A stretch of 64,000 bases of DNA from Bowmanella sp. JS7-9 (lineage in GTDB: Bacteria; Pseudomonadota; Gammaproteobacteria; Enterobacterales; Alteromonadaceae), in assembly GCF_004329715.1 (NCBI RefSeq), contig NZ_JXSY01000029.1, positions 1 through 64,000 on the forward strand, written 5' to 3'. Below, one piece after another: positions 19,456-27,461 of this stretch (within the stretch, counting starts at the first letter, position 1; each line of letters begins with the position of its first letter). The notes under the pieces are model-generated. The model was given only the letters and a program-made list of their open reading frames with translations. It was not told where the DNA came from and did not search any database. The position numbers were made by a program, and so were the translations under genes.

Positions 19456-22170
19456 CAGATAAAAACGATAGGGTTAAGCACACTGGCGCTCATCTTGGGA
19501 TGTTTACAAGGGTTCAGTCAAGACGTGTTTGCCCACGCAGAGCATGATAAGGCGCGTTTTTTGGCTCCCCAGGGTAAAGATCAGGGTGATTGCAGTAACC
19601 GATTCCGACCCTGTGCGACGCTGTCCTACGCGCTGGCGCAAGTGAACAAAGGCGATAGTATTTTACTCGCCGCTGGCAGCTATCAACTCAATGATGATAC
19701 CACCCTGACCGACCTGCTTAGCACCACCGTGCCAGTCAAAGCCGGTTACAGCCAGCTGGATCAGTATCGTCAGCAGGATCCGGTCACCAACCCTACCTAC
19801 CTGCTTGGCGTGCCCGCCGAATTTGCCGACGTGCTGAGCCGCGCCGGTTTTACCGTCATTCGCGACCAGCAATACACTCACGAGGTTGCGCCCACACTGG
19901 CAGGCAAACAACAGTCCGCCATTACATCGGCAACCTGCTCAGGCGGCATGGCCGGAGAGTATCCCTGTGACAACGTCGATCTGGTTGCCCACTTGCCGTT
20001 ATCGGCGTTTGCCGGCTCTCCCAGCGCCGCCAATGATATTTGGGGGCATGTGGATCTGAATACCGGCATCGAATACGCCTTAATCGGCCTGAGAAACGGT
20101 ACCTCCGTAGTGAGTTTACAAGACCCCAATAATCCTGTGGTGGTTGGTTCAGTCAGCGGAGATAATACCGTGTGGCGGGATATAAAGGTGTACCAGTATT
20201 ACGACGCCGAGCAACTGCGCTGGATGGCCTATGCCTATGTCACTGCGGACAGTGCATCAGATGGTCTGGTCACCATTGATTTAAACAACTTACCGGATTC
20301 CATTGAACTGGTGGATCGCAACACCCACTTTGCCAGCGCCCACAACGTCTATATCAGTAATGTGGACTACAGCACCAACAGCCCGCTGAATCCCGACCCT
20401 GCGCAATTGATCATCGCCGGGGCAAATCAATTTCGTGGCGCCCATTACAGCTTTTCACTGGCTACCCCCTCTGCACCAACAGTTGGTTTTACGCCTGGCA
20501 CTACGACCGCCAATGATTACAGTCATGACGTGAGCTCCGTGCTGATTACCGACAGCCGTGCGCAGCAATGTCCTGCCAACGATAATGGCTGCTCAGTGTT
20601 ACTGGACTTTAATGAAAGCACCTTTAATTTATGGGATATGACTGCGCCAGAGGCGCACAGTAAGTTATCCTCCACCACTTACAATCAGGCGGAGTATGTG
20701 CACAGCGGTTGGTGGAGTGAAGACAAGCATTACATCTTTGTACACGATGAATTAGATGAATCCAGGCGTGGTTTGAACACCACGCTGCGCATCTTTGATA
20801 TCAGTGATCTGCAAGACCCGGAACTGGCCGGCATCTGGACGGGCCCTACCGCCGCCATCGATCACAATGGCTTCGTGCGCGGTAACAAATACTATATGTC
20901 TAACTACGAGCGCGGTCTGACCATCCTGGATATCAGTCAACCCAGCAATCCGCTAGAGGCTGGTTTTTTTGATACCTTCCCAACCCGCACCAGCAATAAC
21001 TTCAATGGTGCATGGGGTGTTTACCCTTATCTGCCCAGTGGATTGATTCTGATCAGTGACATCAACCGTGGCTTATTTGTGCTGCGTGATAACACCCTGA
21101 CAGAGCAAAGTCAGGTTGGGTTTCGCGACGCCAATATCATTGCCGACGAGGGAGCGCAAATCACCCTGCAAGTGCAAAGGCAAGGCGATGCCAGCGGTGC
21201 AGCCAGCGTTAAATTCGACGTGCTGCACGGTGCGACCGATGACGCGGACATGACCTTCAGCAGTGGCGAACTCAGCTGGGCTGCCGGCGACAGCAGCGAT
21301 AAAACCATTACAGTCAACATCAACAATGACGGCATCACAGAACCGCAAGAAACTTTTTTCGTGCGCTTAAACACGCCCCAAGGCACACAATTAGCAGCCA
21401 AAAATCTGCAACAAGTCACTATCGACGGCGTGCCAGTGCCATCTGCGGCCGCATTCACCCAAACGCAAATTACCTTGTATGAAGGCCTGCCGGACCAGTC
21501 GGTTAGCGTAAAAAAAGCCCGTAACAAAGACGACATCCTGCTTGTAAACTACACGTTGGAAAGCGACAGCGGCGTGGCGGGTGAGGATATGCCATTACTC
21601 AGCGGTACGCTGGAATGGCAAGCGGGCGACAATGCCAATAAAACCATCGCACTAGCCACGCTGGATGACGCGATCGCCGAGGGGACTGAAGTACTGGTAC
21701 TTAGGCTAAGTGCCGACAACGAGCTGAATCTGGTGCAACCCGCCGAACTGACGATCCGCATTCGCGATGATGAGAGTAATCAGGCTCCCATCGCTGATGC
21801 GGGTGCCAATCAACAGGGCTATCAGAACAGCACACTGCAATTATCCGGCAACGGCAATGATGCCGATAACGACAGCCTCACTAGTCTGTGGCAACAGTTG
21901 GACGGCCCCGCAGTGACCATTGCCGACCCGAGTGCGCTACAAACCAGCGTCACCCTCGGCAACACTACGGGTACTGCGACCCTGCAACTGACCGTTACCG
22001 ATCCGTTTGGCGTGCAAAGCAGTGATACCGTCAGCATTAATATTCAGGCCAGAGCCACGCCCCCGCCTCCCGGCTCAAGCTCCGGTGGTGGCAGTATTTA
22101 CAGCTTACTGATAATGATGACCGCGGCGTTACTGGCGAGATTTCGCGCTCACAGCCGGCGTGATTGGTGA
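19435..22170 (+). CDS. Choice-of-anchor-B surface protein with Calx-beta domains and GlyGly-CTERM tail
   Basis: 911 residues, exported. After a signal-like start (KTIGLSTLALILGCLQGFSQ) there is a short DUF1565-like segment (GDCSNRFRPCATLSYAL), then a beta-propeller of LVIVD-type repeats (about 180-555; e.g. LRIFDISDLQDPELAGIWTG, LTILDISQPSNPLEAGFFDT) as in the choice-of-anchor-B family. Two Calx-beta-like units (about 565-665 and 680-785) and a PKD/cadherin-like unit (NQAPIADAGANQQ) follow. The end, GSSSGGGSIYSLL plus a hydrophobic stretch and basic residues, is a GlyGly-CTERM signal processed by rhombosortase. It is divergent from MbnP-MbnH, with which this family often travels, so it may be part of the same surface metal system. 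Confidence 0.85.
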   Translation: MTKQTGHQIKTIGLSTLALILGCLQGFSQDVFAHAEHDKARFLAPQGKDQGDCSNRFRPCATLSYALAQVNKGDSILLAAGSYQLNDDTTLTDLLSTTVPVKAGYSQLDQYRQQDPVTNPTYLLGVPAEFADVLSRAGFTVIRDQQYTHEVAPTLAGKQQSAITSATCSGGMAGEYPCDNVDLVAHLPLSAFAGSPSAANDIWGHVDLNTGIEYALIGLRNGTSVVSLQDPNNPVVVGSVSGDNTVWRDIKVYQYYDAEQLRWMAYAYVTADSASDGLVTIDLNNLPDSIELVDRNTHFASAHNVYISNVDYSTNSPLNPDPAQLIIAGANQFRGAHYSFSLATPSAPTVGFTPGTTTANDYSHDVSSVLITDSRAQQCPANDNGCSVLLDFNESTFNLWDMTAPEAHSKLSSTTYNQAEYVHSGWWSEDKHYIFVHDELDESRRGLNTTLRIFDISDLQDPELAGIWTGPTAAIDHNGFVRGNKYYMSNYERGLTILDISQPSNPLEAGFFDTFPTRTSNNFNGAWGVYPYLPSGLILISDINRGLFVLRDNTLTEQSQVGFRDANIIADEGAQITLQVQRQGDASGAASVKFDVLHGATDDADMTFSSGELSWAAGDSSDKTITVNINNDGITEPQETFFVRLNTPQGTQLAAKNLQQVTIDGVPVPSAAAFTQTQITLYEGLPDQSVSVKKARNKDDILLVNYTLESDSGVAGEDMPLLSGTLEWQAGDNANKTIALATLDDAIAEGTEVLVLRLSADNELNLVQPAELTIRIRDDESNQAPIADAGANQQGYQNSTLQLSGNGNDADNDSLTSLWQQLDGPAVTIADPSALQTSVTLGNTTGTATLQLTVTDPFGVQSSDTVSINIQARATPPPPGSSSGGGSIYSLLIMMTAALLARFRAHSRRDW

Positions 22171-22208
22171 ATTAATCATCGATTAACCCGCTTGACCCAC
22201 TCAGGCGG

Positions 22209-22237
22209 GTGACACAAAAACGAAACTTGCTTATACT
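22209..22237 (+). promoter_or_regulatory. Sigma-70 promoter of the tRNA gene
   Basis: GTGACA (-35), 17-bp spacer, TATACT (-10), followed by a GC-rich discriminator GCGCCCGCC as seen at stringently controlled stable-RNA promoters. The tRNA begins 46 bp downstream of the -10. Confidence 0.7.
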
Positions 22238-22282
22238 GCGCCCGCCTGATGTCATATCGGGCAGCGCAATGCACTTCAAAAT

Positions 22283-22359
22283 GGCCCTATAGCTCAGTTG
22301 GTTAGAGCACCCGACTCATAATCGGTAGGTCCCTGGTTCAAGTCCAGGTGGGGCCACCA
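22283..22359 (+). tRNA. ileX: tRNA-Ile2 (CAT anticodon, lysidine type)
   Basis: 77-nt tRNA with encoded CCA. The acceptor stem pairs GGCCCTA with TGGGGCC (one G-U pair), the D-arm is AGCTCAGTTGGTTAGAGC, the anticodon loop CTCATAA gives CAT, and the T-arm is CCTGG-TTCAAGT-CCAGG. A CAT anticodon fits Met or Ile2. The GGCCCN...NGGGCC acceptor and the overall sequence resemble E. coli ileX (GGCCCCTTAGCTC...) and not metT (GGCTACGTAGCTC...), so I call Ile2, read as AUA after TilS modification. The outer anticodon-stem pair (C27-U43) is a mismatch. Confidence 0.85.
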
Positions 22360-22714
22360 TTTTTTCAAACCCGTTTTCCTGCTTAACGTCTGTACCAAGC
22401 GATAATAGCCGCCCCGCACAATATAGCTCTGAATAAACACCCCATGCTGGCCTAAATAATTCAAAACCGTTTCATCCCGTCATGCTGAACTTGATTCAGC
22501 ATCCACTGCCTTTGCTGCCCGACAAGATTGATTCCAGCGGGCGTGACGGGCCTGTCCGGGGGCAATCGGGCTGGTCGCCGGTTTCAATCCACGCGTCCGG
22601 AAAGGGCACAACCATCAGCGTTTTGCATCTGACCATTCTGGTAAACGAATGACAATTTATCGCCGTTTAGATAATACCGGAAGTATTGCCTCATTTCGGC
22701 TACATCCGCTGAGT
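22360..22714. other. Intergenic stretch after the tRNA, no gene seen
   Basis: No convincing reading frame on either strand. It contains one palindromic repeat-like element (22482-22502) and GC-rich sequence at 22535-22600. I see no integrase, no direct repeat of the tRNA 3' end within the window and no clear terminator. Confidence 0.6.
22482..22502. repeat. REP-like palindrome
   Basis: ATGCTGAA, 5-nt centre, TTCAGCAT, in the context CCCGTC-ATGCTGAACTTG. This sequence type recurs as an extragenic palindrome in many bacterial genomes. Only one copy is seen in this window, so dispersal is inferred from general knowledge. Confidence 0.5.
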
Positions 22715-23962
22715 TTACGCCTGTTTCGGGTTTTTAACGTGTTTGCTGACAAAGTCTGTGAGTGGCTGAAGCTGGTCTTGAATAAGACCTTCTGACTCCA
22801 ATTGTTTGATCATTTCCCATGCTTTCCCGTCGCCCATCAGGGCAAAATGCTGCGCTAATGTTGTCCAGCGCGCCATCTGCAACCCTTGTATGTCTTTTTG
22901 CTGGGTTCGACTCGGTGGAAAACGGGCGTCTAAATTAATGTTCCCCACGCTTTGCGGCAAATTTAATTGCATGTCAGGCTGCCAGTCAGAGGTGCTGCCC
23001 GGCTGTGCAAGACAATAGGCCGTTCCTGCCCATTTTGCAGCGCTGACGCCGAGTACCCTGGCAACGGTGGGTAACACATCATAAATACCCATGTTCTTGT
23101 CAAATAATGCGTCGCGGCCGACAGCATCGGCGCAAATAATTGCAAACGGTGCAGGCTCTGAAGCTGTTATCACCACGGTTGTTTTGGTTTGCATTAGTTG
23201 CACTAATCTGCCCACCAAGCCATCTATCAACATCGCTGCGTTACGGTACACTGGCAAAGACCTGAGTGGTTGCTTCGCCAACGAAAAAGCGAGGTCTTGT
23301 AACAAGGTATATCGCACAAAATGGCAGACAAAAGACTGATCTTCTATCGCCTGTGTAGCCGCTGCATGGACACTGGACGTCTCACACACCATTCTGGCTA
23401 ATGATTTGCTGCCAAATGTCTGCAGTTGTTGCAAATCGTTATTGAAAAACCAAGTCAAATCCGCCTCACTAATCTGGCTTGGATGCCACCTGAGTTGGCT
23501 CATCTTTGCCGTTCGGGCAAGATTGGATACGCTGCCGGGTGACAACGGCCAATTATCCGCATCGCTATCAGTGACTCGACAAAACGCATCACTCAGGACT
23601 AAGCCAACCTCTGATTTTGAGAAGTGACTGCCCAGCATATTGATGGCAACGCAAGGGATGCCCGCCGCATCCAGATATTCCCAGAAAAACGGCGCGGTGA
23701 CACCGGGACGACACAGGTCGGTGATACCATAACCGTCCGGGCGATTACACTTCGCCGTAACGATGTTGGATTTCTCAGGCGTCATACCGGTCAGCAAGAT
23801 CCCTTCAGTGATGATATTGGTGGCTGACCGGCGAAAGCAACCGGAAGTCCCTGTGTGAATTAAATCCAATAAATTCGGAAAGAGCTGGCTGGTGTCATCA
23901 TCCATCAACAGGCGCCAATCAAAGTGCGGCAGGTGAACCCATAGGCAGTTACTCTTGAGCAT
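22715..23962 (-). CDS. Degenerate alkaline-phosphatase-superfamily protein
   Basis: 415 residues, no signal peptide. The fold is suggested by superfamily landmarks: FPNLLDLIHTGTSGCF, then TNIITEGILLTGMTPEKSNI in place of the nucleophile region with 'TG-x-x-P', GVTAPFFWEYLDAAGIPCV, AMLIDGLVGRLVQLM, and GIYDVLPTVARVLGV for the usual 'DlaPTll-llG' end. The metal motif normally read as SDHG after the beta-strand TVVITAS is EPAP here, so the Asp-His ligands appear lost. I infer a pseudoenzyme or a very divergent phosphodiesterase. It overlaps the GNAT-like gene upstream by 14 bp, so both are probably co-translated. Fold assignment is by eye. Confidence 0.65.
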   Translation of the reverse strand: MLKSNCLWVHLPHFDWRLLMDDDTSQLFPNLLDLIHTGTSGCFRRSATNIITEGILLTGMTPEKSNIVTAKCNRPDGYGITDLCRPGVTAPFFWEYLDAAGIPCVAINMLGSHFSKSEVGLVLSDAFCRVTDSDADNWPLSPGSVSNLARTAKMSQLRWHPSQISEADLTWFFNNDLQQLQTFGSKSLARMVCETSSVHAAATQAIEDQSFVCHFVRYTLLQDLAFSLAKQPLRSLPVYRNAAMLIDGLVGRLVQLMQTKTTVVITASEPAPFAIICADAVGRDALFDKNMGIYDVLPTVARVLGVSAAKWAGTAYCLAQPGSTSDWQPDMQLNLPQSVGNINLDARFPPSRTQQKDIQGLQMARWTTLAQHFALMGDGKAWEMIKQLESEGLIQDQLQPLTDFVSKHVKNPKQA

Positions 23963-24827
23963 CAGTTACCTTCTGATATATAAACGCCTCTGTACTGGTA
24001 ACCTTGCCTTCCAGTTTTTGCGAGATGCGGGTCATCTTTTGGTTGTCTTGAATAATGGCAATTTGACTCTCGGTGATGCCATGGTCCAGTAACGTCTTCA
24101 TATTTTCAGCAATGAAATAAGCAAACACCCAGGTGTCCTGATAGGCGCTAGCGATATTCAATGGGTCCAAATAAGCGCAACCATCCTCAACACCAATCCC
24201 CAAAGAGGCGACAATCTCTTCGCCTTTGTAAAAGGCCGTGGAGAACTGATAGTCGCGGGTAGATGGGTATTCGCCGGTGGCATATAAATGCTCGTGCGTC
24301 AGCTGCCCAAATCCCTGATTGCAGAGTGCATTGAGAGCGTCTGTGTTGTCTGTGTAGGGCAGGAATGAAAACTGTGCCAGTGTCTGCGCTGAGGGTTTGA
24401 AACGCTTTAGCACCTTTTCGAACAATGCCAAAATCGTCGCCACCCTGACTGTCTTTCTCACCAGCCACCTGTTCATTTTAAAGCCATGCTGCTGAAACCG
24501 GCGCATCTCATCCTGGTCAACGATGGGCTGCTGCTTGTTTAAATAGCGGATTCCATGTTGTCGGCACAGTTCGAGCAGGCGTTCGACGGCGAAATCAAAG
24601 ATTCTGTCATCAAAATCCTGAGCGGTCAGCTTGATTTCAAACACATAGGTCGGATCACCGAACATCTGATTCCGGTATAGCAACACATAAGCAAGGTGAA
24701 CATTTTGTTGTGCCTGCACAGCGAAAAGGGACGGCGCAACCTGACAATCTCTGGCGCCTTCAAAATAACGCCCGATAGCAGGGCTATGCGTCAGGGTAAC
24801 ATCAATAAAATCAATATGTTGAAACAT
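23949..24827 (-). CDS. Two-domain GNAT-like acyltransferase
   Basis: 292 residues from the ATG at 24827 (MFQHIDFIDVTLTHSP). The ATG at 24845 lies inside a terminator hairpin and is unlikely. The N-terminal half (about 1-135) has an acetyltransferase-like layout ending RRFQQHGFKMNRWLVRKTVRV. The C-terminal half ends with DNQKMTRISQKLEGKVTSTEAFIYQK, the usual 'N-x-x-M-x-x-I-x-x-K-L-G' GNAT helix and last strand. It overlaps the next gene, the degenerate phosphatase-like protein, by 14 bp. Substrate unknown. No Shine-Dalgarno is visible because the U-tract of a hairpin abuts the start codon. Confidence 0.65.
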   Translation of the reverse strand: MFQHIDFIDVTLTHSPAIGRYFEGARDCQVAPSLFAVQAQQNVHLAYVLLYRNQMFGDPTYVFEIKLTAQDFDDRIFDFAVERLLELCRQHGIRYLNKQQPIVDQDEMRRFQQHGFKMNRWLVRKTVRVATILALFEKVLKRFKPSAQTLAQFSFLPYTDNTDALNALCNQGFGQLTHEHLYATGEYPSTRDYQFSTAFYKGEEIVASLGIGVEDGCAYLDPLNIASAYQDTWVFAYFIAENMKTLLDHGITESQIAIIQDNQKMTRISQKLEGKVTSTEAFIYQKVTDAQE

Positions 24828-24850
24828 AAAAAACCGAGTATACACTCGGT
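24828..24850 (-). terminator. Intrinsic terminator directly abutting a start codon
   Basis: On the minus strand: ACCGAG, loop TGTATA, CTCGGT, then a T run that ends at the ATG of the 292-residue GNAT-like gene. It lies 33 bp after the PEP-CTERM gene and would end its transcript; read-through would be needed to express the two genes downstream, unless a promoter lies within the hairpin region. Confidence 0.8.
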
Positions 24851-24882
24851 CCTTTTATTTGATTTTTAATCGCTGAACGCTA

Positions 24883-25695
24883 TCAGGATTTGCGACGACG
24901 TGCAACTATGCCGGCCACACCCAGCACCATCAGTGACAAAGTGGCGGGAGTAGGAATCGCATTGGCGTCTCCCTGAGATTGGTTGATCTCTGATTGCGCA
25001 GCCACTCTCTGGCCCGCAGCGATCTGTTCATTTGCCACAGAGTTGTAGGCAAAACCATTGATTGAACCAACACCTCGTTCATTTACCGATAGGTCAAGCC
25101 AACCGTAATGCAGGCCGTCATCCTCTAGCAGGCTAAAACCCAGATACCCCTCAAAGATCCCGCTCGCACCGGTTGGATTAATTGCCCCACCGATAGAGGA
25201 AGAACGATACTCCGGTGACGTTTCCCAAGGATTCCAATCACCATAACAAGTTTGATACCAGCCTTTGTACCCACAGTTGTAGGAACTACGAAAACGATAG
25301 CTATAACTACTTCTGAAAAAGTCACTTTCACTGGCAATGCCCAAGCCGGAGGTAAATAAGGCCTCTGTACCAATTACCTCGCCTTCAGCAAATATACTTC
25401 TGCTTATGAGGTTATCGCCTTGACTATATACAGTAAGGCCGCTGCTATCATTAGATTGAGTGAAACTTGTACGCTCATAGCTGTTATCAGAGTAAGCCGC
25501 GGTTACCAGGTCAGCGTAGTAATTGGCGTACTTTAATGCTCTAAAGTCGTATGCGCCGTCCAAGTTGAAATCAATATAGATATCATTACTCGAATTGAAT
25601 TCATAGGTGATATCTGAATAAAGGATACCGGCCATGGCGGGTAGACTTAACGTTGCGGATGCAACAAGTGACACGGGTAAAACGGACTTTTTCAT
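24883..25695 (-). CDS. Exported PEP-CTERM-type protein
   Basis: 270 residues from the ATG at 25695, which has AGGA 7 nt upstream; an ATG six bases earlier is less well placed. Signal peptide MKKSVLPVSLVASATLSLPAMA. The mature part opens GILYSDITYEF and a beta-rich body follows with IDFNLDGAYDFRALKY and several Tyr/Ser-rich stretches. The tail IPTPATLSLMVLGVAGIVARRR is a PEP-CTERM sorting signal variant (Pro-Thr-Pro instead of Pro-Glu-Pro), so it is expected to be processed by an exosortase and linked to exopolysaccharide. No exosortase gene is in the window. Function unknown. Confidence 0.82.
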   Translation of the reverse strand: MKKSVLPVSLVASATLSLPAMAGILYSDITYEFNSSNDIYIDFNLDGAYDFRALKYANYYADLVTAAYSDNSYERTSFTQSNDSSGLTVYSQGDNLISRSIFAEGEVIGTEALFTSGLGIASESDFFRSSYSYRFRSSYNCGYKGWYQTCYGDWNPWETSPEYRSSSIGGAINPTGASGIFEGYLGFSLLEDDGLHYGWLDLSVNERGVGSINGFAYNSVANEQIAAGQRVAAQSEINQSQGDANAIPTPATLSLMVLGVAGIVARRRKS

Positions 25696-25874
25696 AATCA
25701 TTTCCTAACTGCGACTACATGATGGCGACACATCACAGCAATTAGCATTATACGTGCCAGCTTATTAAGCTGTTGATTTATATGTGTAAATAACAAACGG
25801 GAACAGGCTTTTGTAAAAAAAAGTGACAGGAACAACGCCACAACAAACATTATCCACAAATAACTATCAGAGCT

Positions 25875-25895
25875 CACCCGGCTTTGCACCGGGTG
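25875..25895 (-). terminator. Hairpin after rhlE, possible terminator without U-tract
   Basis: CACCCGG, 7-nt loop, CCGGGTG: a strong GC stem 15 bp after the rhlE stop. The minus-strand sequence that follows lacks a T run, so its use as an intrinsic terminator is doubtful; it may protect the mRNA 3' end. Confidence 0.45.
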
Positions 25896-25909
25896 GTGAA
25901 ATGCTTGAT

Positions 25910-27220
25910 TTAATTAGCGGCTTTGGCTGCTGGCTTATTGGCCGGACGGCGACGGCGGCGCGCCGGACGTGGTTTATTGTTTGGTGCTTTATTGGCGTCT
26001 GCCGGTTTTGGCGCGCTATGCACTTCTTTCGGCTGCTTGGCTTTTTTCGGCTTTTTCGGTGCCAGCATACGGGTTGGCGGTACAGGGAAATTCGGCTCGA
26101 AACCGCTTAAGGTTTCGCGCTGGAACTGCTGCTGAATCAGGCGTTCAATATCCTGCAATTGCTGGTGTTCGTCAGCACTGACTAATGACCAGGCCTGCCC
26201 ACTGGCACCGGCACGACCGGTACGGCCAATACGGTGCACATAGTCTGCGGCGGTATTGGGTAAATCCAGATTCACCACCACAGGTAACTGGTCGATATCG
26301 ATACCACGCGCGGCAATATCGGTGGCAATCAAGGCCATGATTTCACCGGATTTAAAATCAGCCAGCGCTTTGGTGCGTGCGCCCTGACTCTTGTTACCGT
26401 GGATCGCAGCACTGGCAATTCCGGCCTTACTGAGTTTTTCGGCAATTCGGTTGGCACCATGTTTAGTGCGGCTGAATACCAGCACCTGTTGCCATTTTTG
26501 TTCACGAATAAGGGTGATCAACGCCGGGATCTTGCTGAGTTTATCCACCTCCAGCAAACGCTGTTCGATAACCTCAACCGTGCTGTTGGCGGGCGTTGTG
26601 GAAATATGTACCGGCGATTGGGTGATACTCTCAGCCAATGCCGTTACTGTGGGCGAAAATGTCGCGGAAAACAGCAGCGTCTGACGCTGTTGTGGCAGTA
26701 GTTTCAGAATGCGCTTAATGTCATGAATAAAGCCCATATCCAGCATACGGTCGGCTTCATCCAGCACCAGAATCTCTAACTGATGAAACTTCACGGCATT
26801 TTGCTGATACAAATCCAGCAAACGTCCCGGTGTAGCCACCAGCACATCCATACCGCCGCGCAGCGCCATCATCTGTGGGTTAATCCCCACACCACCGAAC
26901 ACCACCGTACTTTTCAGCGGTAAATGGCGGCTGTAATCACGCACATTTTCCTGCACCTGGGCCGCCAGTTCACGGGTAGGCGTCAGAATTAACGCCCGCA
27001 CACAGTTTGCTGCTGGCTTGCGCCCGCCACTCAAACGCTGCAATAAAGGCAGTGAGAAACCCGCAGTTTTGCCGGTACCGGTTTGCGCCGCACCTAACAC
27101 ATCGTTGCCGGCCAGAATCGGCGGAATGGCTTGTTGTTGAATCGGTGATGGCGTGCTGTAGCCCTTTTCTTCCAGGGCGCGTAACAGGGGTGCGGCAAGA
27201 CCAAGCTGGTTAAATAACAT
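25910..27220 (-). CDS. rhlE: DEAD-box RNA helicase RhlE
   Basis: ATP-dependent RNA helicase, 436 residues from the ATG at 27220 ([20 protein letters not shown]), which has TGAGG at good distance; the frame extends to 27280 but without support. Motifs are complete: Q-motif [21 protein letters not shown] (I), PTRELA (Ia), [17 protein letters not shown] (II, DEAD), FSATF (III), [24 protein letters not shown] and [10 protein letters not shown] (VI). The C-terminus is a basic unfolded tail ([12 protein letters not shown]) typical of the RhlE group. Roles in the family include ribosome assembly and RNA decay. A stem at 27280-27298 lies in the leader. Confidence 0.95.
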   Translation of the reverse strand: MLFNQLGLAAPLLRALEEKGYSTPSPIQQQAIPPILAGNDVLGAAQTGTGKTAGFSLPLLQRLSGGRKPAANCVRALILTPTRELAAQVQENVRDYSRHLPLKSTVVFGGVGINPQMMALRGGMDVLVATPGRLLDLYQQNAVKFHQLEILVLDEADRMLDMGFIHDIKRILKLLPQQRQTLLFSATFSPTVTALAESITQSPVHISTTPANSTVEVIEQRLLEVDKLSKIPALITLIREQKWQQVLVFSRTKHGANRIAEKLSKAGIASAAIHGNKSQGARTKALADFKSGEIMALIATDIAARGIDIDQLPVVVNLDLPNTAADYVHRIGRTGRAGASGQAWSLVSADEHQQLQDIERLIQQQFQRETLSGFEPNFPVPPTRMLAPKKPKKAKQPKEVHSAPKPADANKAPNNKPRPARRRRRPANKPAAKAAN

Positions 27221-27461
27221 CTGAACCTCAGTAAAAACAGTATTTGCTGGCCGAACATCTGCTTCGGACAGCACAAACAACTTCTTTGTGTAAGAAGTGC
27301 ATTAACAGGCGGAATAAGACTGTGAGGTGATAACGATAGATATGAACTAACAGCGAATACAACACCAACATCCGCCGTTTAAGGCGGCGCGCATGATAGC
27401 AAAATCCTGACTAAACAACAGCCCGGAATTTGTTTATTTTTCGCACAGTGAGTTTTCGTGG

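Noticed and set aside
22283-22359. tRNA-Met elongator reading of the CAT tRNA
   Set aside because: The acceptor stem and body match tRNA-Ile2 (ileX) rather than metT.
24827-24845. Upstream ATG of the GNAT-like gene at 24845
   Set aside because: It falls inside the terminator hairpin and adds only MYTRFF; the ATG at 24827 gives a natural start.
25698-25889. 63-codon minus-strand frame upstream of the PEP-CTERM gene
   Set aside because: It has no ribosome site, overlaps the next gene's ribosome site and start, and reads like intergenic sequence; the hydrophobic run is from AT-rich DNA.
27280-27298. Stem ACTTCTT / AAGAAGT in the rhlE leader
   Set aside because: Weak stem, no U-tract; may be a leader structure but not supported enough to list as a regulatory element.
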